Assembly: GCF_029961185.1 (NCBI RefSeq)
Contig: NZ_JASBQQ010000013.1
Coordinates: forward strand, 16,915-80,914
Length of the DNA: 64,000 bases
From: Albidovulum aestuarii
Lineage (GTDB): Bacteria; Pseudomonadota; Alphaproteobacteria; Rhodobacterales; Rhodobacteraceae
Direction of reading: 5' to 3'
Made by a program: the position numbers and the translations under genes. Under the pieces are notes generated by a model. The model searched no databases. It was not told the DNA's origin and saw only the letters and a program-made list of their open reading frames with translations. The stretch's first letter is position 1. Each line of letters begins with the position of its first letter. Shown here one piece after another: positions 45,137-54,790 of the stretch.

Positions 45137-45574
45137 ATGAACTCGACAAAGACCGTACTTTCCGGCGCGGCTGTATTTGTTTTCGGGATACTCGTCGGAC
45201 AAATCAATATCGCAACCGTGGCGGCGCAGGAGGCCTATCCGACGGATAATGTCGGCATCGGAATCACGCAGTTGGGCGTAGTGCCCGAGGACTCCATGAT
45301 CCGGCAAATTGGTACCGATGGCTATTTCCTGCAATTGCGTCTGGCGACGCTGGAACCCGGTGGTCATGTCGCCCGGCACCAGCACGACAAACGCCCGGGT
45401 CTGGTCTACACTCTGGAAGGCTCTTGGACAGAAGGGCGATCGGATGGCGAAACCGAATACCCTGCTGGACAGGAAATCGCCCTCGTCGAAGCCGCCGATA
45501 CGGATCACTGGTTTTACAACAGAGGCGATGAGCCGGTAACGGTAATAATTTGCGACATGGGGCTCGCCCAATAG
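45137..45574 (+). CDS. Secreted or anchored cupin-domain protein
   Basis: The 145-aa protein has an N-terminal hydrophobic signal or anchor (VLSGAAVFVFGILVGQINIATVAAQ, residues 7-31) and one cupin barrel. The metal motif HVARHQHDKRPGLVYTLEGSWTEG is followed by YPAGQEIALVEAADTDHWFYNRGDEPVTVI. AGGAGG precedes the ATG. TATACT at 45005-45010 might be a -10 box. The function is unknown. It stands alone between leuB and the nuclease gene; codon use is less GC-rich than its neighbours. Confidence 0.8.
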   Translation: MNSTKTVLSGAAVFVFGILVGQINIATVAAQEAYPTDNVGIGITQLGVVPEDSMIRQIGTDGYFLQLRLATLEPGGHVARHQHDKRPGLVYTLEGSWTEGRSDGETEYPAGQEIALVEAADTDHWFYNRGDEPVTVIICDMGLAQ

Positions 45575-45680
45575 CAAAGGCGCGACGTACAAATATGTCG
45601 TTCAGATGAGTTGGTTGCCCGAAGTCTCGGACGCGCGGGTTTGTCGTGTCGCAAAATCCGGTCTTTGTTGGCACTCCGGC

Positions 45681-46883
45681 TCACTGCGCTTCTATATCGA
45701 CCCAGACGAGGCGGTGGCGCGAAGCAGCCTCTACCGTCGGTGCGCTGATGCTGTCCGGTTTGGGCCACCATATGCCCGACCCAACGATCCGAAGATCGGC
45801 GGAGGGCAGAACGTAGTCCACACGGAGATTGCCGGGGCCCGGGTCGTCGGGCCAGTCAGCGGTGTCGAGCGATGGGTCGCCGCGATGTGCCTTGTTCGCC
45901 CCCCCCTGACGGGTCGCCTGCGTGCCGCCGACGCTGTTCGGCAGCGGGTCGTGAAAGCGTAGGTCGGACAGCAGCGACAAGAGCGCCTCGGGCCGTCCAT
46001 CGCCATCGACCGGGTCTAGATTGGCGTCGCCAAGCAGGACCATCGGCGGCTCGGGGGTAGGGGCGCTTAGCGCTCCGTCAAGAAGCCGAGTCCAGAACGC
46101 AGCCTCATCGTGGTTACGTCTGCCGTTGCGGTCTTCCGGCCCGTCAAAGACCGGCGGCGTGGCATACCAGCAGAGAAGCGTCAGCCGCGCGCCGTCAGGC
46201 ATAACGATCGGCACTGCCCAATGTCCCGTCGTCGACAGGCGTTGAATCTCCATCACCTCTTCCGTCAGGCCCGCCCCACCGATCAGTGCGCCGGGCAGGT
46301 CGCGCCAGAGGGTATCCGAATAGTCGGCGACGTCCTCCTCGACGATGGGCAGGCGTGACAGGATTGCCATTCCATCCGCCCCCGCGAAACGCCCGTAGCC
46401 CTGAGCGTCGCCGGGCCCGCCGGTTTTGCCATCGCCGTCGAGGTCCAGACCTGTAGCCCGGCCGGTATTCGGCCGAAGAGCAAAGCGGTAGGGGTATTCG
46501 GCGTCCAAAGCCGAGAGCCGGTCGGCCAGGGCCGCAAGGGCCAGACCATCGAGATCGTAGTCGAACCCGGTCAGGAGGATAACGTCAGGCGCCGCGCCCG
46601 CGATCACGTCCGTGACCGCCATCACCTGCTTGTCCTTGCCCGACAGGATGTCGCGCAGCAAGAGACCGGGTCCTTTGCGGTTCAGATCGACATTGTAGGT
46701 GGCGATGCGCAGCGTTTCAGCGGCCGACGGTCCCGCCGCCAGCAGGGCTGCCAGGATCAGGCCGGCACCAGCTCCGCGTCGGACGATGCCGCGCTGCTGC
46801 GCTTGCGCTTCTCTGCAATCATGCCCGCAATCCGGCCCATCGCGATGCCGCGCATGAAGAGGGAAGCAGGAAGGAAAGCCCAT
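45681..46883 (-). CDS. Endonuclease/exonuclease/phosphatase-family protein, exported
   Basis: The frame encodes up to 400 aa. The EEP fold is shown by LRIATYNVDLNRKG, PPMVLLGDANLDPVDGDG (metal and catalytic Asp-Asn), LRVDYVLPSADL and the final SRHRLVWVDIEA (catalytic His). A signal-like stretch (GLILAALLAAGPSAAE) near residue 41 suggests export. The start is unclear: the only ATG is at 46883, deep inside the upstream gene, and no ATG or GTG lies nearer the signal, so a CTG start near 46760 is possible. It is coupled to the upstream membrane-protein gene. Confidence 0.8.
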   Translation of the reverse strand: MGFPSCFPLHARHRDGPDCGHDCREAQAQQRGIVRRGAGAGLILAALLAAGPSAAETLRIATYNVDLNRKGPGLLLRDILSGKDKQVMAVTDVIAGAAPDVILLTGFDYDLDGLALAALADRLSALDAEYPYRFALRPNTGRATGLDLDGDGKTGGPGDAQGYGRFAGADGMAILSRLPIVEEDVADYSDTLWRDLPGALIGGAGLTEEVMEIQRLSTTGHWAVPIVMPDGARLTLLCWYATPPVFDGPEDRNGRRNHDEAAFWTRLLDGALSAPTPEPPMVLLGDANLDPVDGDGRPEALLSLLSDLRFHDPLPNSVGGTQATRQGGANKAHRGDPSLDTADWPDDPGPGNLRVDYVLPSADLRIVGSGIWWPKPDSISAPTVEAASRHRLVWVDIEAQ

Positions 46884-47596
46884 GCGGTCATCATCCAGAT
46901 CAGCGTTTGCGGGCTTTCCAGCGTCACCGGCGAAAAGGCGAGTGACGCGAGTTTGACCGCGGCAGGGATAATGAACGGCAGAAGGAAGCCGAGTGCAATG
47001 TTGAACCGCGAATCCCGTTGAAGGCGACTGACCACATCGCCGCCGGTCGTCGGATCGAAGGTCGGCAGGTTGATCCAGACATTGAAGCTGCCCATACGGT
47101 TGGGCCAGCCAATGAGCCGCATGGAGATCACGAAGAAAATCAGCGTGAGGAGCGATATGACATAGGCAATACCCGATGTCGTGCGCACGAGGATCATGTG
47201 TTCAAGGCTCATCCCGTCGGGAAGCATCAGCACAACCAGCCGGACCGGGCTGTAGGGCACGTCGATAACGGCACCGATACGGTTGCCGATGGCCTCGACA
47301 AAGGTGGTCAGGGTCGTCGGGGCGGCCTGGCCGCGCACGATGGTCGACAGGACCAGAACGGTCACGAACAGCGACAGGAAGCGCAGGCGGTTGAAGGGAG
47401 GTGCGTCTCGGAACTCCACAAGGCCGGGATAGGTGGAGGCATATTCGAAGAAGGTGAGCGCGGCGGCAAAGAGCGCGACCAGCGCCACAATCTGGGTCGT
47501 ATCGGACGACACACCGGGAAGCATGAGCGACGGCGTTGCGATCAGCACAACGATCAGCAATGCCCTGACAACCGCTCCGGTGAGCTGCGAAAACAC
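46757..47596 (-). CDS. Membrane protein of unknown function
   Basis: The 279-aa protein has about six hydrophobic segments (for example ALLIVVLIATPSLMLPG, IVALVALFAAALTFFEYA, LTLIFFVISMRLIGW, FNIALGFLLPFIIPAAVKLA). GTG 47596 is chosen for GAGGGG at 9-nt spacing; ATGs at 47632 and 47665 are also open. I do not recognise a named family. It overlaps the exported nuclease-family gene and is likely cotranscribed with it. Confidence 0.72.
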   Translation of the reverse strand: MFSQLTGAVVRALLIVVLIATPSLMLPGVSSDTTQIVALVALFAAALTFFEYASTYPGLVEFRDAPPFNRLRFLSLFVTVLVLSTIVRGQAAPTTLTTFVEAIGNRIGAVIDVPYSPVRLVVLMLPDGMSLEHMILVRTTSGIAYVISLLTLIFFVISMRLIGWPNRMGSFNVWINLPTFDPTTGGDVVSRLQRDSRFNIALGFLLPFIIPAAVKLASLAFSPVTLESPQTLIWMMTAWAFLPASLFMRGIAMGRIAGMIAEKRKRSSAASSDAELVPA

Positions 47597-47826
47597 GTCC
47601 CTATTCCCCTCGCATGGCCGGAACCGGTTCATTGCCGAATCTCTGGTCCAACGCGGGCTCGCCATCAGCGGCGAACTGCCTCATCGTGACCGAGCATGCG
47701 CGCAATTCCGCCTCCCCATCAACTTTGGGTTAAGGTTAATGCTGGCAATAAGGCGTTTTCGTGGAAGAACTGGTGCGGCTTTGCATCAATTTCTGCGCAA
47801 AATTCCGCCGAATGACCTAACGGAAA

Positions 47827-47849
47827 GGGCCGCCCGGCAGGGGCGGCCC
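47827..47849 (-). terminator. Hairpin after leuD, probable terminator
   Basis: GGGCCGCCC and GGGCGGCCC form a perfect 9-bp stem with a 5-nt loop. On the minus strand it is followed by TTTCCGTT. It lies 24 bp beyond the leuD stop. Confidence 0.65.
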
Positions 47850-47872
47850 AATATATTGTGGTTTGAATTGTG

Positions 47873-48478
47873 TCAGACCCAAGGCCGAGCCTGAGCTGCC
47901 TCATTTTCGAACCGGTCGATGGCAGGCGCTTTTTCGAGCGTCAGGCCGATGTCATCGAGGCCATTCAGGAGGCAGTGCTTGCGGAACGAATCGACTTCGA
48001 ATCCAAAGCTTTGCCCGTCGGAGGTGGTCACGGTCTGCGCCTCAAGATCCACCGTCATCCGGGCGTTCGCGCCCTTGCGGGCATCTTCCATCAGGATATC
48101 GACCTGCTCTTGCGGCAGGACGATCGGCAGGATGCCGTTCTTGAAGCAGTTGTTGAAGAAGATGTCGGCGAAGCTCGTGGAGATGACGCAGCGGATGCCG
48201 AAATCGAGAAGCGCCCAGGGGGCGTGTTCGCGGCTTGATCCGCAGCCGAAATTGTCACCGGCCACAAGGATCTCGGCATTGCGGTAGGCAGGCTGGTTCA
48301 GCACGAAGTCCGGAATTTCCTTGCCGTCCTGGGTAAAGCGCATCTCGTCAAAGAGATTGGCGCCAAGACCGGACCGCTTGATCGTCTTCAGGAACTGCTT
48401 GGGGATGATCATGTCGGTGTCGATATTGACCAAGGGCATCGGCGCAGCGATCCCGGTCAGGGTGGTGAACTTGTCCAT
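47873..48478 (-). CDS. leuD: 3-isopropylmalate dehydratase small subunit
   Basis: The 201-aa swivelling domain of isopropylmalate isomerase shows [20 protein letters not shown], the conserved [17 protein letters not shown] and [18 protein letters not shown]. It pairs with LeuC to isomerise 2- to 3-isopropylmalate. It follows leuC after 86 bp and is ended by a hairpin at 47827-47849. Confidence 0.97.
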   Translation of the reverse strand: MDKFTTLTGIAAPMPLVNIDTDMIIPKQFLKTIKRSGLGANLFDEMRFTQDGKEIPDFVLNQPAYRNAEILVAGDNFGCGSSREHAPWALLDFGIRCVISTSFADIFFNNCFKNGILPIVLPQEQVDILMEDARKGANARMTVDLEAQTVTTSDGQSFGFEVDSFRKHCLLNGLDDIGLTLEKAPAIDRFENEAAQARPWV

Positions 48479-48564
48479 CGGTTCTGGTCCTTATTCGGTG
48501 GCGGGCACCCGTCCCGTTTCGGTATGGCCTGCGTATGGCATCCGTCGGGACAGGGCGCGCGCTG

Positions 48565-49983
48565 TCATACCGTTTCGTTCATCATCTCGCGCACATCGGT
48601 CAGGTGACCGGTGACCGCCGCCGCCGCCGCCATTGCGGGGCTCATCAGGTGGGTGCGTCCGCCCCGGCCCTGACGGCCCTCGAAGTTGCGGTTGGACGTG
48701 GCTGCGCAGCGTTCACCCGGCGAGAGCTGGTCGGGGTTCATCGCCAGACACATCGAGCAGCCCGCGAGCCGCCATTCGAAGCCTGCGTCGAGGAAGATCT
48801 GCGCCAGCCCCTCTTCCTCGGCCTGCGCCCGCACAAGGCCTGAGCCCGGCACGACCATGGCCCGCATGCCGTCCTTGATCTTCTTGCCCTTCAGGATTGC
48901 CGCCGCGGCCCGCAGATCCTCGATCCGGCCATTGGTGCAGGAGCCGATGAAGACCGTGTCGATCTTGATGTCGGTGAGCTTCTGCCCCGGCTTCAGGCCC
49001 ATATAGTCAAGCGAGCGCTGCGCCGCCTCGACCTTGCCGCCCTTGAAATCCTCGGGGTTCGGCACCGTACCGGTGATCGGCAGCACGTCCTCGGGCGAGG
49101 TCCCCCAGGTTACGACCGGGGCGATATCCTCGCCCTTCAAGGTCACGACCTTGTCGAAATGCGCGCCCTCGTCGGTCTTGAGCGTTTTCCACCAGGTCAT
49201 CGCCGCTTCCCACTGCGCGCCCTTGGGCGCGTGGGGGCGGCCCTTCACATATTCGAAGGTCTTCTCATCCGGCGCGATCAGGCCCGCGCGGGCGCCGCCC
49301 TCGATCGCCATGTTGCAGACGGTCATGCGGCCTTCCATCGAAAGGTCGCGGATCGCCTCGCCGCAATATTCGATGACATAGCCGGTGCCGCCGGCGGTGC
49401 CGGTCGCGCCGATCACCGACAGCGTGATGTCCTTGGCGGTCACGCCCGGACGCAGCTTGCCGGTGATCTCCACCTTCATGTTCTTAGACTTCTTCTGGAT
49501 CAGCGTTTGCGTCGCCAGAACATGCTCCACCTCGGACGTCCCGATTCCGTGGGCGAGTGCCCCGAAGGCGCCGTGGGTCGCGGTGTGGCTGTCGCCGCAG
49601 ACCACGGTCATGCCCGGCAGGGTCCAGCCCTGTTCGGGACCGACGATATGAACGATGCCCTGACGGATGTCGGAGACGGGATAGTAATGCACGCCGAATT
49701 CCTTGGCGTTCTTGTCGAGCGCCTCGACCTGAATGCGGCTTTCCTCAGTCATGGTCGCGGCATTGGCCCGGTCGAGCGTGGTGGGCACGTTGTGGTCGGG
49801 CACCGCGATGGTCTTTTCAGGTGCGCGCACGGTGCGGCCGGTCATGCGCAGGCCTTCGAAGGCCTGAGGCGACGTCACCTCATGCACGAGGTGGCGGTCG
49901 ATATACAGAAGGCAGGTGCCATCGTCCTGGGTATCGACGACATGGGCATCCCAGATCTTGTCATAGAGGGTCTTGGGGGACAT
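48565..49983 (-). CDS. leuC: 3-isopropylmalate dehydratase large subunit
   Basis: The 472-aa aconitase-superfamily subunit starts [16 protein letters not shown]. The [4Fe-4S] ligands can be read in [12 protein letters not shown] and [31 protein letters not shown] is also diagnostic. It forms leuCD with the downstream small subunit. The 225-bp upstream region shows no obvious leader peptide or attenuator. Confidence 0.97.
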   Translation of the reverse strand: MSPKTLYDKIWDAHVVDTQDDGTCLLYIDRHLVHEVTSPQAFEGLRMTGRTVRAPEKTIAVPDHNVPTTLDRANAATMTEESRIQVEALDKNAKEFGVHYYPVSDIRQGIVHIVGPEQGWTLPGMTVVCGDSHTATHGAFGALAHGIGTSEVEHVLATQTLIQKKSKNMKVEITGKLRPGVTAKDITLSVIGATGTAGGTGYVIEYCGEAIRDLSMEGRMTVCNMAIEGGARAGLIAPDEKTFEYVKGRPHAPKGAQWEAAMTWWKTLKTDEGAHFDKVVTLKGEDIAPVVTWGTSPEDVLPITGTVPNPEDFKGGKVEAAQRSLDYMGLKPGQKLTDIKIDTVFIGSCTNGRIEDLRAAAAILKGKKIKDGMRAMVVPGSGLVRAQAEEEGLAQIFLDAGFEWRLAGCSMCLAMNPDQLSPGERCAATSNRNFEGRQGRGGRTHLMSPAMAAAAAVTGHLTDVREMMNETV

Positions 49984-50208
49984 CGGTCCTCTCCGGTTTT
50001 GTGGAATCCAAAAGGCGACAGGAAGGGGTCCCGATCAAAGTCGGGCCAGCACCGTCATCGTCGCGCCGAAGAACCGCCAGGGCAGACGCGCACGATCATC
50101 CATGTCGAAAATCCGTTTCATGGCGTTGCAGATACACCGCCGCCCTGAGTCCCGCAAGGCCGACAACATTCCGCGCCGCGACTGCGCGCGTCGCCCGAAC
50201 ATGCCGGA

Positions 50209-50664
50209 TCAGGTGATTGCTTCCAGCCGTTCCTTTGACATTTCGCCCGGCACGATGGTGATCGGGATCGGCAGGCTTCCCGAATTCTTCGACATCTGCG
50301 TCACCAGGGGCCCCGGGCCACCCTTTTCGGTGCCCGCGCCGAGAACGAGAACGCCGATCTCGGGGTCTTCGTTGACCTGGGCGAAGATCTCGTTCATCGC
50401 CTCGCCCTCACGGATCACCAGTTCCGGCTCGATCCCCTGCCGGTCGCGCATCCATTTTGCGAAAACCTCGTAATGCGCCTCAATCCGTTCGCGCGCCTCG
50501 GCGCGCATGATGTCGGCCACGCCGATCCAGTGCTGAAACTCCTCGGGCGGGATCACCGAAAGAATCGTCACCCCCGCACCGGTATGCGCGGCACGAAGTG
50601 CTGCATAGCGCATCGCATTCAGGCATTCGCGGCTGTCATCGAGAACCACAAGAAACTTACGCAT
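50209..50664 (-). CDS. Universal stress protein (UspA) family
   Basis: The 151-aa protein has FLVVLDDSRECLNAMRYAALRAAHTGAGVTIL at the N-terminus and the nucleotide-binding end VLVLGAGTEKGGPGPLVTQM...PITIVPG, slightly different from the classic G-2X-G-9X-G(S/T). It is a cytosolic stress protein of uncertain role. It stands alone, divergent from the polysaccharide genes. Confidence 0.88.
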   Translation of the reverse strand: MRKFLVVLDDSRECLNAMRYAALRAAHTGAGVTILSVIPPEEFQHWIGVADIMRAEARERIEAHYEVFAKWMRDRQGIEPELVIREGEAMNEIFAQVNEDPEIGVLVLGAGTEKGGPGPLVTQMSKNSGSLPIPITIVPGEMSKERLEAIT

Positions 50665-50826
50665 GAAACTCCCCCGTCAGGCCGCGCGATCATGGCGTGT
50701 CATGCCGCCCGAGGCAATCCTTGGCGTGACCGGCGATCCCAACCTTCACGGGGGCTTCGCTCGGGGCGACACTGGTGTTATGCCGGATATATGGTCAAGG
50801 CGACCGGCGTATCGTCAGGAAAAAAC

Positions 50827-51729
50827 ATGCCGCAAGCCACGGCGAACACATCCGGATGCACTGAAAAGGTGCTGGTTGTCGGGGGAACCGGGCGGCTTGG
50901 CGGGTTGCTTCGGCTGGCCTGGGCGCGCCGGGGCCGAGAAGGGCTGATCTGGCAATCGCGGAGCGGAGGCGGGGATGCCGTTTTCGACCCTCTCTCTGAT
51001 CCGGTCGGATACGCGCGGGCCGCCACCGGCGCCGATGTCATCATCAATCTCGCGGGAACGACCGGAGGCGATCCTGCCGTGCTGGCGCAAAATCGTGATC
51101 TGGCGCTCGCTGCGGTCGCGGCGGCACAGGCGACGGGTGTGCCCCATGTTTTTCTGTCGTCCAGCGCAGCTGTCTACGGACGCGGTTTAACGGGTACCCA
51201 CGAAGATGCCGAAGTCGCGCCGGTTTCGCCCTATGGCCGGGCCAAGCGGGATATGGAGGAAGCCGTCCTAGACCGTGCCGTTGCTCTCGGCGTCACCTGT
51301 CTCAGAATCGGCAATGTTGCCGGGGCGGACCAGTTGCTGGGGCAGCAACATTCCGACGGGCCGCAGATGCTCGATATCTGCGCTGACGGGAGGGGCCCGC
51401 GGCGCAGCTATGTCGGCCCGCAAGCGCTTGCCGCGATGATTGACCGGATGATCGGCGCGGTCCGCGCTGGCCGCCGTCTGCCGGATCGGCTCAACGTCGC
51501 GCTTGAAGGGGCGGTGAGCATGGATAGCTTGCTGGAGGCTGACGGCAGGGTTTGGGCACCGCGCCCAGCACAAGCGATGACGATTGCCGACCTTTGTCTC
51601 GACACGACACTGCTGGGGCGGGTCATTGGTCGGCCTGCGCGGGCCGATGCAGGTGCGATTGTCGCCGATCTGAGAGAACTGATGCCGCGGGAGCACGCGC
51701 GCCCGGCCGGTCTGCGGAGCCGGGCATGA
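50827..51729 (+). CDS. NAD-dependent epimerase/dehydratase family protein
   Basis: The 300-aa short-chain (extended) dehydrogenase has the NAD motif LVVGGTGRLGGLLRLAW near residue 15, HVFLSSSAAVYGRG and the YGRAK active-site motif (SPYGRAKRDMEEAV). AGGAAAAAC precedes the ATG at 50827; another in-frame ATG lies at 50791. Its stop overlaps the sugar transferase gene (ATGA), so it likely supplies or modifies a nucleotide sugar for that enzyme. Confidence 0.85.
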   Translation: MPQATANTSGCTEKVLVVGGTGRLGGLLRLAWARRGREGLIWQSRSGGGDAVFDPLSDPVGYARAATGADVIINLAGTTGGDPAVLAQNRDLALAAVAAAQATGVPHVFLSSSAAVYGRGLTGTHEDAEVAPVSPYGRAKRDMEEAVLDRAVALGVTCLRIGNVAGADQLLGQQHSDGPQMLDICADGRGPRRSYVGPQALAAMIDRMIGAVRAGRRLPDRLNVALEGAVSMDSLLEADGRVWAPRPAQAMTIADLCLDTTLLGRVIGRPARADAGAIVADLRELMPREHARPAGLRSRA

Positions 51730-52358
51730 CGGTCTGGAAACGGGTATTCGACCTGCTCCTGGTGCTGCTGCTTCTGCCGGTGTTCTGCGCGATAGCGGCT
51801 GTGGTCGCTTTCTTGGTTTTCGTTCTGGACGGCCGCCCAATTCTCTACGGCGCGGAACGGATGCAGACGCCGACCCGCGCTTTTACGCTCTGGAAGTTCC
51901 GGACCATGCGCGCGGTCGCCAAAGATTCAGGTGTATCCGGCGGCGACAAGGAAAGCAGGGTCACACCGCTGGGCCGCATTTTGCGACGTCTTCGCCTGGA
52001 TGAACTGCCACAATTGTTCAATATTTTGTCGGGCGATATGAGCTTCGTCGGCCCTCGTCCACCGCTGAGGGTTTATGTCGAGGCGTTCCCTGGGCTCTAT
52101 GCCGACGTTTTGCGGGCGCGACCCGGCGTAACGGGCCTTGCCTCTGTCCTCTATCACCGGCGTGAAGAAAAGCTCCTCGCCGCGTGCAGAACCGCCGCCG
52201 AAACCGATCATGTCTATCGCACACGCTGCATCCCGATCAAAGCCCGCCTCGACATCCGCTATCTGCGGCACCGGTCGCTGTGTCTCGATCTTGTCGTATT
52301 GGGCAGAACCATCCGGTCGGTCGTTGAGGCGCTGATCGAGTTCCGGGTCGTCCGGTAG
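51726..52358 (+). CDS. Undecaprenyl-phosphate sugar phosphotransferase (bacterial sugar transferase)
   Basis: The 210-aa monotopic enzyme starts surface-polysaccharide repeat synthesis by moving a sugar phosphate to the lipid carrier. It has an N-terminal membrane helix (FDLLLVLLLLPVFCAIAAVVAFLVF) and the catalytic motifs LWKFRTMR, RLRLDELPQLFNIL and SFVGPRPPL. It has only the small catalytic unit, not the five-helix WcaJ form. It overlaps the epimerase gene by 4 nt. Confidence 0.92.
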   Translation: MTVWKRVFDLLLVLLLLPVFCAIAAVVAFLVFVLDGRPILYGAERMQTPTRAFTLWKFRTMRAVAKDSGVSGGDKESRVTPLGRILRRLRLDELPQLFNILSGDMSFVGPRPPLRVYVEAFPGLYADVLRARPGVTGLASVLYHRREEKLLAACRTAAETDHVYRTRCIPIKARLDIRYLRHRSLCLDLVVLGRTIRSVVEALIEFRVVR

Positions 52359-52510
52359 CCGGGTGGATATTCGCCGATAGTTTGATCAACGGTATCTGGC
52401 CCTTGCCGACAGTCGCGGGAACGGCGAAGAAAGGGGCGGCGGGACTCAACCATAGGCCGAGTTCCGCGGGTTCAAACTAATGAGCAGTCAATGGTACGGA
52501 TGAAGAAAGC

Positions 52511-54427
52511 ATGACGTGGGCCAGGCTCGTGTTGTCGCTGACACCTGCCCGCAAGCGGGCGGTGTTCATCGCGGCAGATATGGCGATGATCCCGGTTGCC
52601 TATGTGTGTGCTTTCGCAGTTTTCAACAGTACATTTGCGCCGCTCAAGGAGGTCGCGCACAACGCCACGCTTCTGCTGATGCTGTGTTCAGTTGCCCCGT
52701 TGCTGTCCATCGGACTCGGTGTCCCGGACTTTCGCCTCAAGGATCTTGGTCGCCCGGTTGTCGGGCGGCTTGCGGTATTCTCCGCTCTGCTTGGTTATGT
52801 GGCCTATGTATTTGCCTCGGTTGGCGAGCTTGGTATCCGCCCCGGCTATCATATCGTGTTCAGCCTGACCTATCTTGCGCTGATCGGGGGCTGCCGGGTC
52901 GTCATGCTTCACCTTCTGCTTTCGATTTATCGTAAAAGTGCATCCGTAACGCGGGTACTGATCTATGGCGCGGGCCAGGCCGGCATGGCGCTTGCTGCGT
53001 CCTTGCGTGGACGCGACGACATCTTTCCCGTTGCTTTTGTCGATGACAATGCGGCCCTCAACGGATTGGTCGTGGCGGGTCTGCCTGTCTTTCCGGGCAG
53101 GTCGCTCGACGAGGTTGCAGTCCGGCTGCGGGCCAGTCGGGCGATCCTCGCGATGCCTTCAGCTTCCGCACATCGGCAGAGTTTTCTGTCGCGTCGACTG
53201 AAGCGGCTTGGTCTTGAGGTGCAGACTGTTCCCGCTTTCTCACAACTTATAGGCGATGAGGGGCTGGTCGAACGGTTGGTGCCGGTCTGCGTGCAATCCC
53301 TGATGAGCCGTGACGCGGTCGAAGGTCCGGCATTGGCTGCGGAATGTCGCGCGTACCGTGGAGCCAGCGTTCTGGTGACCGGCGCCGGAGGGACGATCGG
53401 TCTGGAACTGTGCCGTCAGGTCCTGGCTTGCGGACCCCGCACGCTTGTCCTTTTCGAGTTGAACGAGTTGGCCCTTTATGCGGCCGAGCGGGAAATGCAG
53501 CTCTTATCTGACGGCGCCGTCGAGGTCGTGCCCGTTCTGGGATCGGTCTGCGATGCCACCCTTGTGGCAAGAACGCTTCGGTCGCAGGCTGTCGATACCG
53601 TTCTGCACGCCGCTGCCTACAAACACGTCCCGTTGGTCGAACTGAATCCGGCTGCGGGCCTTGCCAATAATACGTTGGGCACCGCGACGATGGCGCAATG
53701 TGCGCGGGATGCCGGGGTCGGGCGTTTCGTTCTGATTTCTTCGGATAAGGCGGTTCGCCCGGTCAACGTCATGGGCATGTCCAAACGTCTTGCCGAATTG
53801 GTGGTTCAGGACCTTGCTACCCGTTGCGGGCAGACCCGGTTCTCGATTGTCCGCTTCGGCAATGTCCTGGGATCATCGGGCTCGGTCCTGCCGCTCTTTC
53901 AGGACCAGATCGCAAGCGGTGGTCCCGTCACCCTGACGGATGAGCATGTCTCACGGTATTTCATGACCATCGAGGAGGCTGTCGGCCTGGTGCTTCGGGC
54001 AGGCAGTTTTGGTAAAGGTGGTGAGGTCTTCGTCCTCGACATGGGCGAACCTGTACGTATCCTTGATCTTGCGCGGCGGTTGATCCTTGCTTCGGGCCAT
54101 TCCGTTCGCGATGCGGATAATCCGGACGGAGACATCGAAATCGTGACGACCGGCCTGCGCCCGGGGGAAAAGCTTCATGAAGAATTGACGGTGTCGGACA
54201 AGATATCCGGCACAGCGCATCCCAAGATCGCGGTCGTACACGAACCCATTCTGTCCGAAATCGAGATGGCTGCGGTCCTGAGGGATTTGCGCGAGGCGCT
54301 GCATGCCGACGATGACACCGCCCTTTGCACTGCTGCGCGCTACTGGGTCCACGAGCGCGATGTAGCGGTTCCGGAGCGGAGATCGGAACGGTTTCCCACA
54401 GGTGCAGCACCAATAGCGGCGAACTAG
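52511..54427 (+). CDS. CapD/WbpM-family nucleoside-diphosphate-sugar dehydratase/epimerase
   Basis: The 638-aa membrane-bound protein has about four membrane segments in residues 15-130, a first Rossmann-like domain (VLIYGAGQAGMALAASL) and the catalytic dehydratase domain from about residue 285. That domain shows VLVTGAGGTIGLELCRQVL, HAAAYKHVPLVELNP, SSDKAVRPVNVMGMSKRLAEL, where Met replaces the usual Tyr as in WbpM, and TTGLRPGEKLHEEL. It makes a 4-keto-6-deoxy sugar precursor. It follows the sugar transferase in the same direction. Confidence 0.92.
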   Translation: MTWARLVLSLTPARKRAVFIAADMAMIPVAYVCAFAVFNSTFAPLKEVAHNATLLLMLCSVAPLLSIGLGVPDFRLKDLGRPVVGRLAVFSALLGYVAYVFASVGELGIRPGYHIVFSLTYLALIGGCRVVMLHLLLSIYRKSASVTRVLIYGAGQAGMALAASLRGRDDIFPVAFVDDNAALNGLVVAGLPVFPGRSLDEVAVRLRASRAILAMPSASAHRQSFLSRRLKRLGLEVQTVPAFSQLIGDEGLVERLVPVCVQSLMSRDAVEGPALAAECRAYRGASVLVTGAGGTIGLELCRQVLACGPRTLVLFELNELALYAAEREMQLLSDGAVEVVPVLGSVCDATLVARTLRSQAVDTVLHAAAYKHVPLVELNPAAGLANNTLGTATMAQCARDAGVGRFVLISSDKAVRPVNVMGMSKRLAELVVQDLATRCGQTRFSIVRFGNVLGSSGSVLPLFQDQIASGGPVTLTDEHVSRYFMTIEEAVGLVLRAGSFGKGGEVFVLDMGEPVRILDLARRLILASGHSVRDADNPDGDIEIVTTGLRPGEKLHEELTVSDKISGTAHPKIAVVHEPILSEIEMAAVLRDLREALHADDDTALCTAARYWVHERDVAVPERRSERFPTGAAPIAAN

Positions 54428-54512
54428 GCAACGCCCGGTTCGTCTCCTAGCGCCAACATGATCCACCGATCGCGCATGTCTTGAGGGTGCGGCGTGCTTG
54501 ATACGTCAGCCA

Positions 54513-54697
54513 ATCTCAATTGTTGTCACCACTGGTCTTCGGCCCGGCGAGACGCCGCACGAGGTGCCGTTAGCTGACGGGAATGTCTTAACCATTGCGA
54601 ATTCCCATATGGCTAAGACGGCTCTGCCGACATCATGGAGCGGCGCCTGCGCGCAATGCACGCGACATTCGAATCGCATTCGTGGTGGCGGACGTAA
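54513..54697 (+). pseudogene. Decayed C-terminal fragment of a second CapD-like gene
   Basis: The translation around 54513-54570 (IVVTTGLRPGETPHEVPL) repeats the conserved C-terminal motif of the intact gene just upstream (IVTTGLRPGEKLHEELTV). It has no N-terminal part or start. After about 54600 the similarity fades, and a second frame reads IMERRLRAMHATFE up to a stop at 54695-54697, which could be the original end after a frameshift. I infer a remnant of a paralogue. The rest of the 363-bp gap (54428-54790) shows no other feature. Confidence 0.6.
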
Positions 54698-54790
54698 CGG
54701 CCGGGATTGATACACCATGACCCAAGCTTCTGGACTCAGATGCTGAGAGGTGACAGATGTGGTGCGAACGAAATCGGTTAGTTGCTAAGC

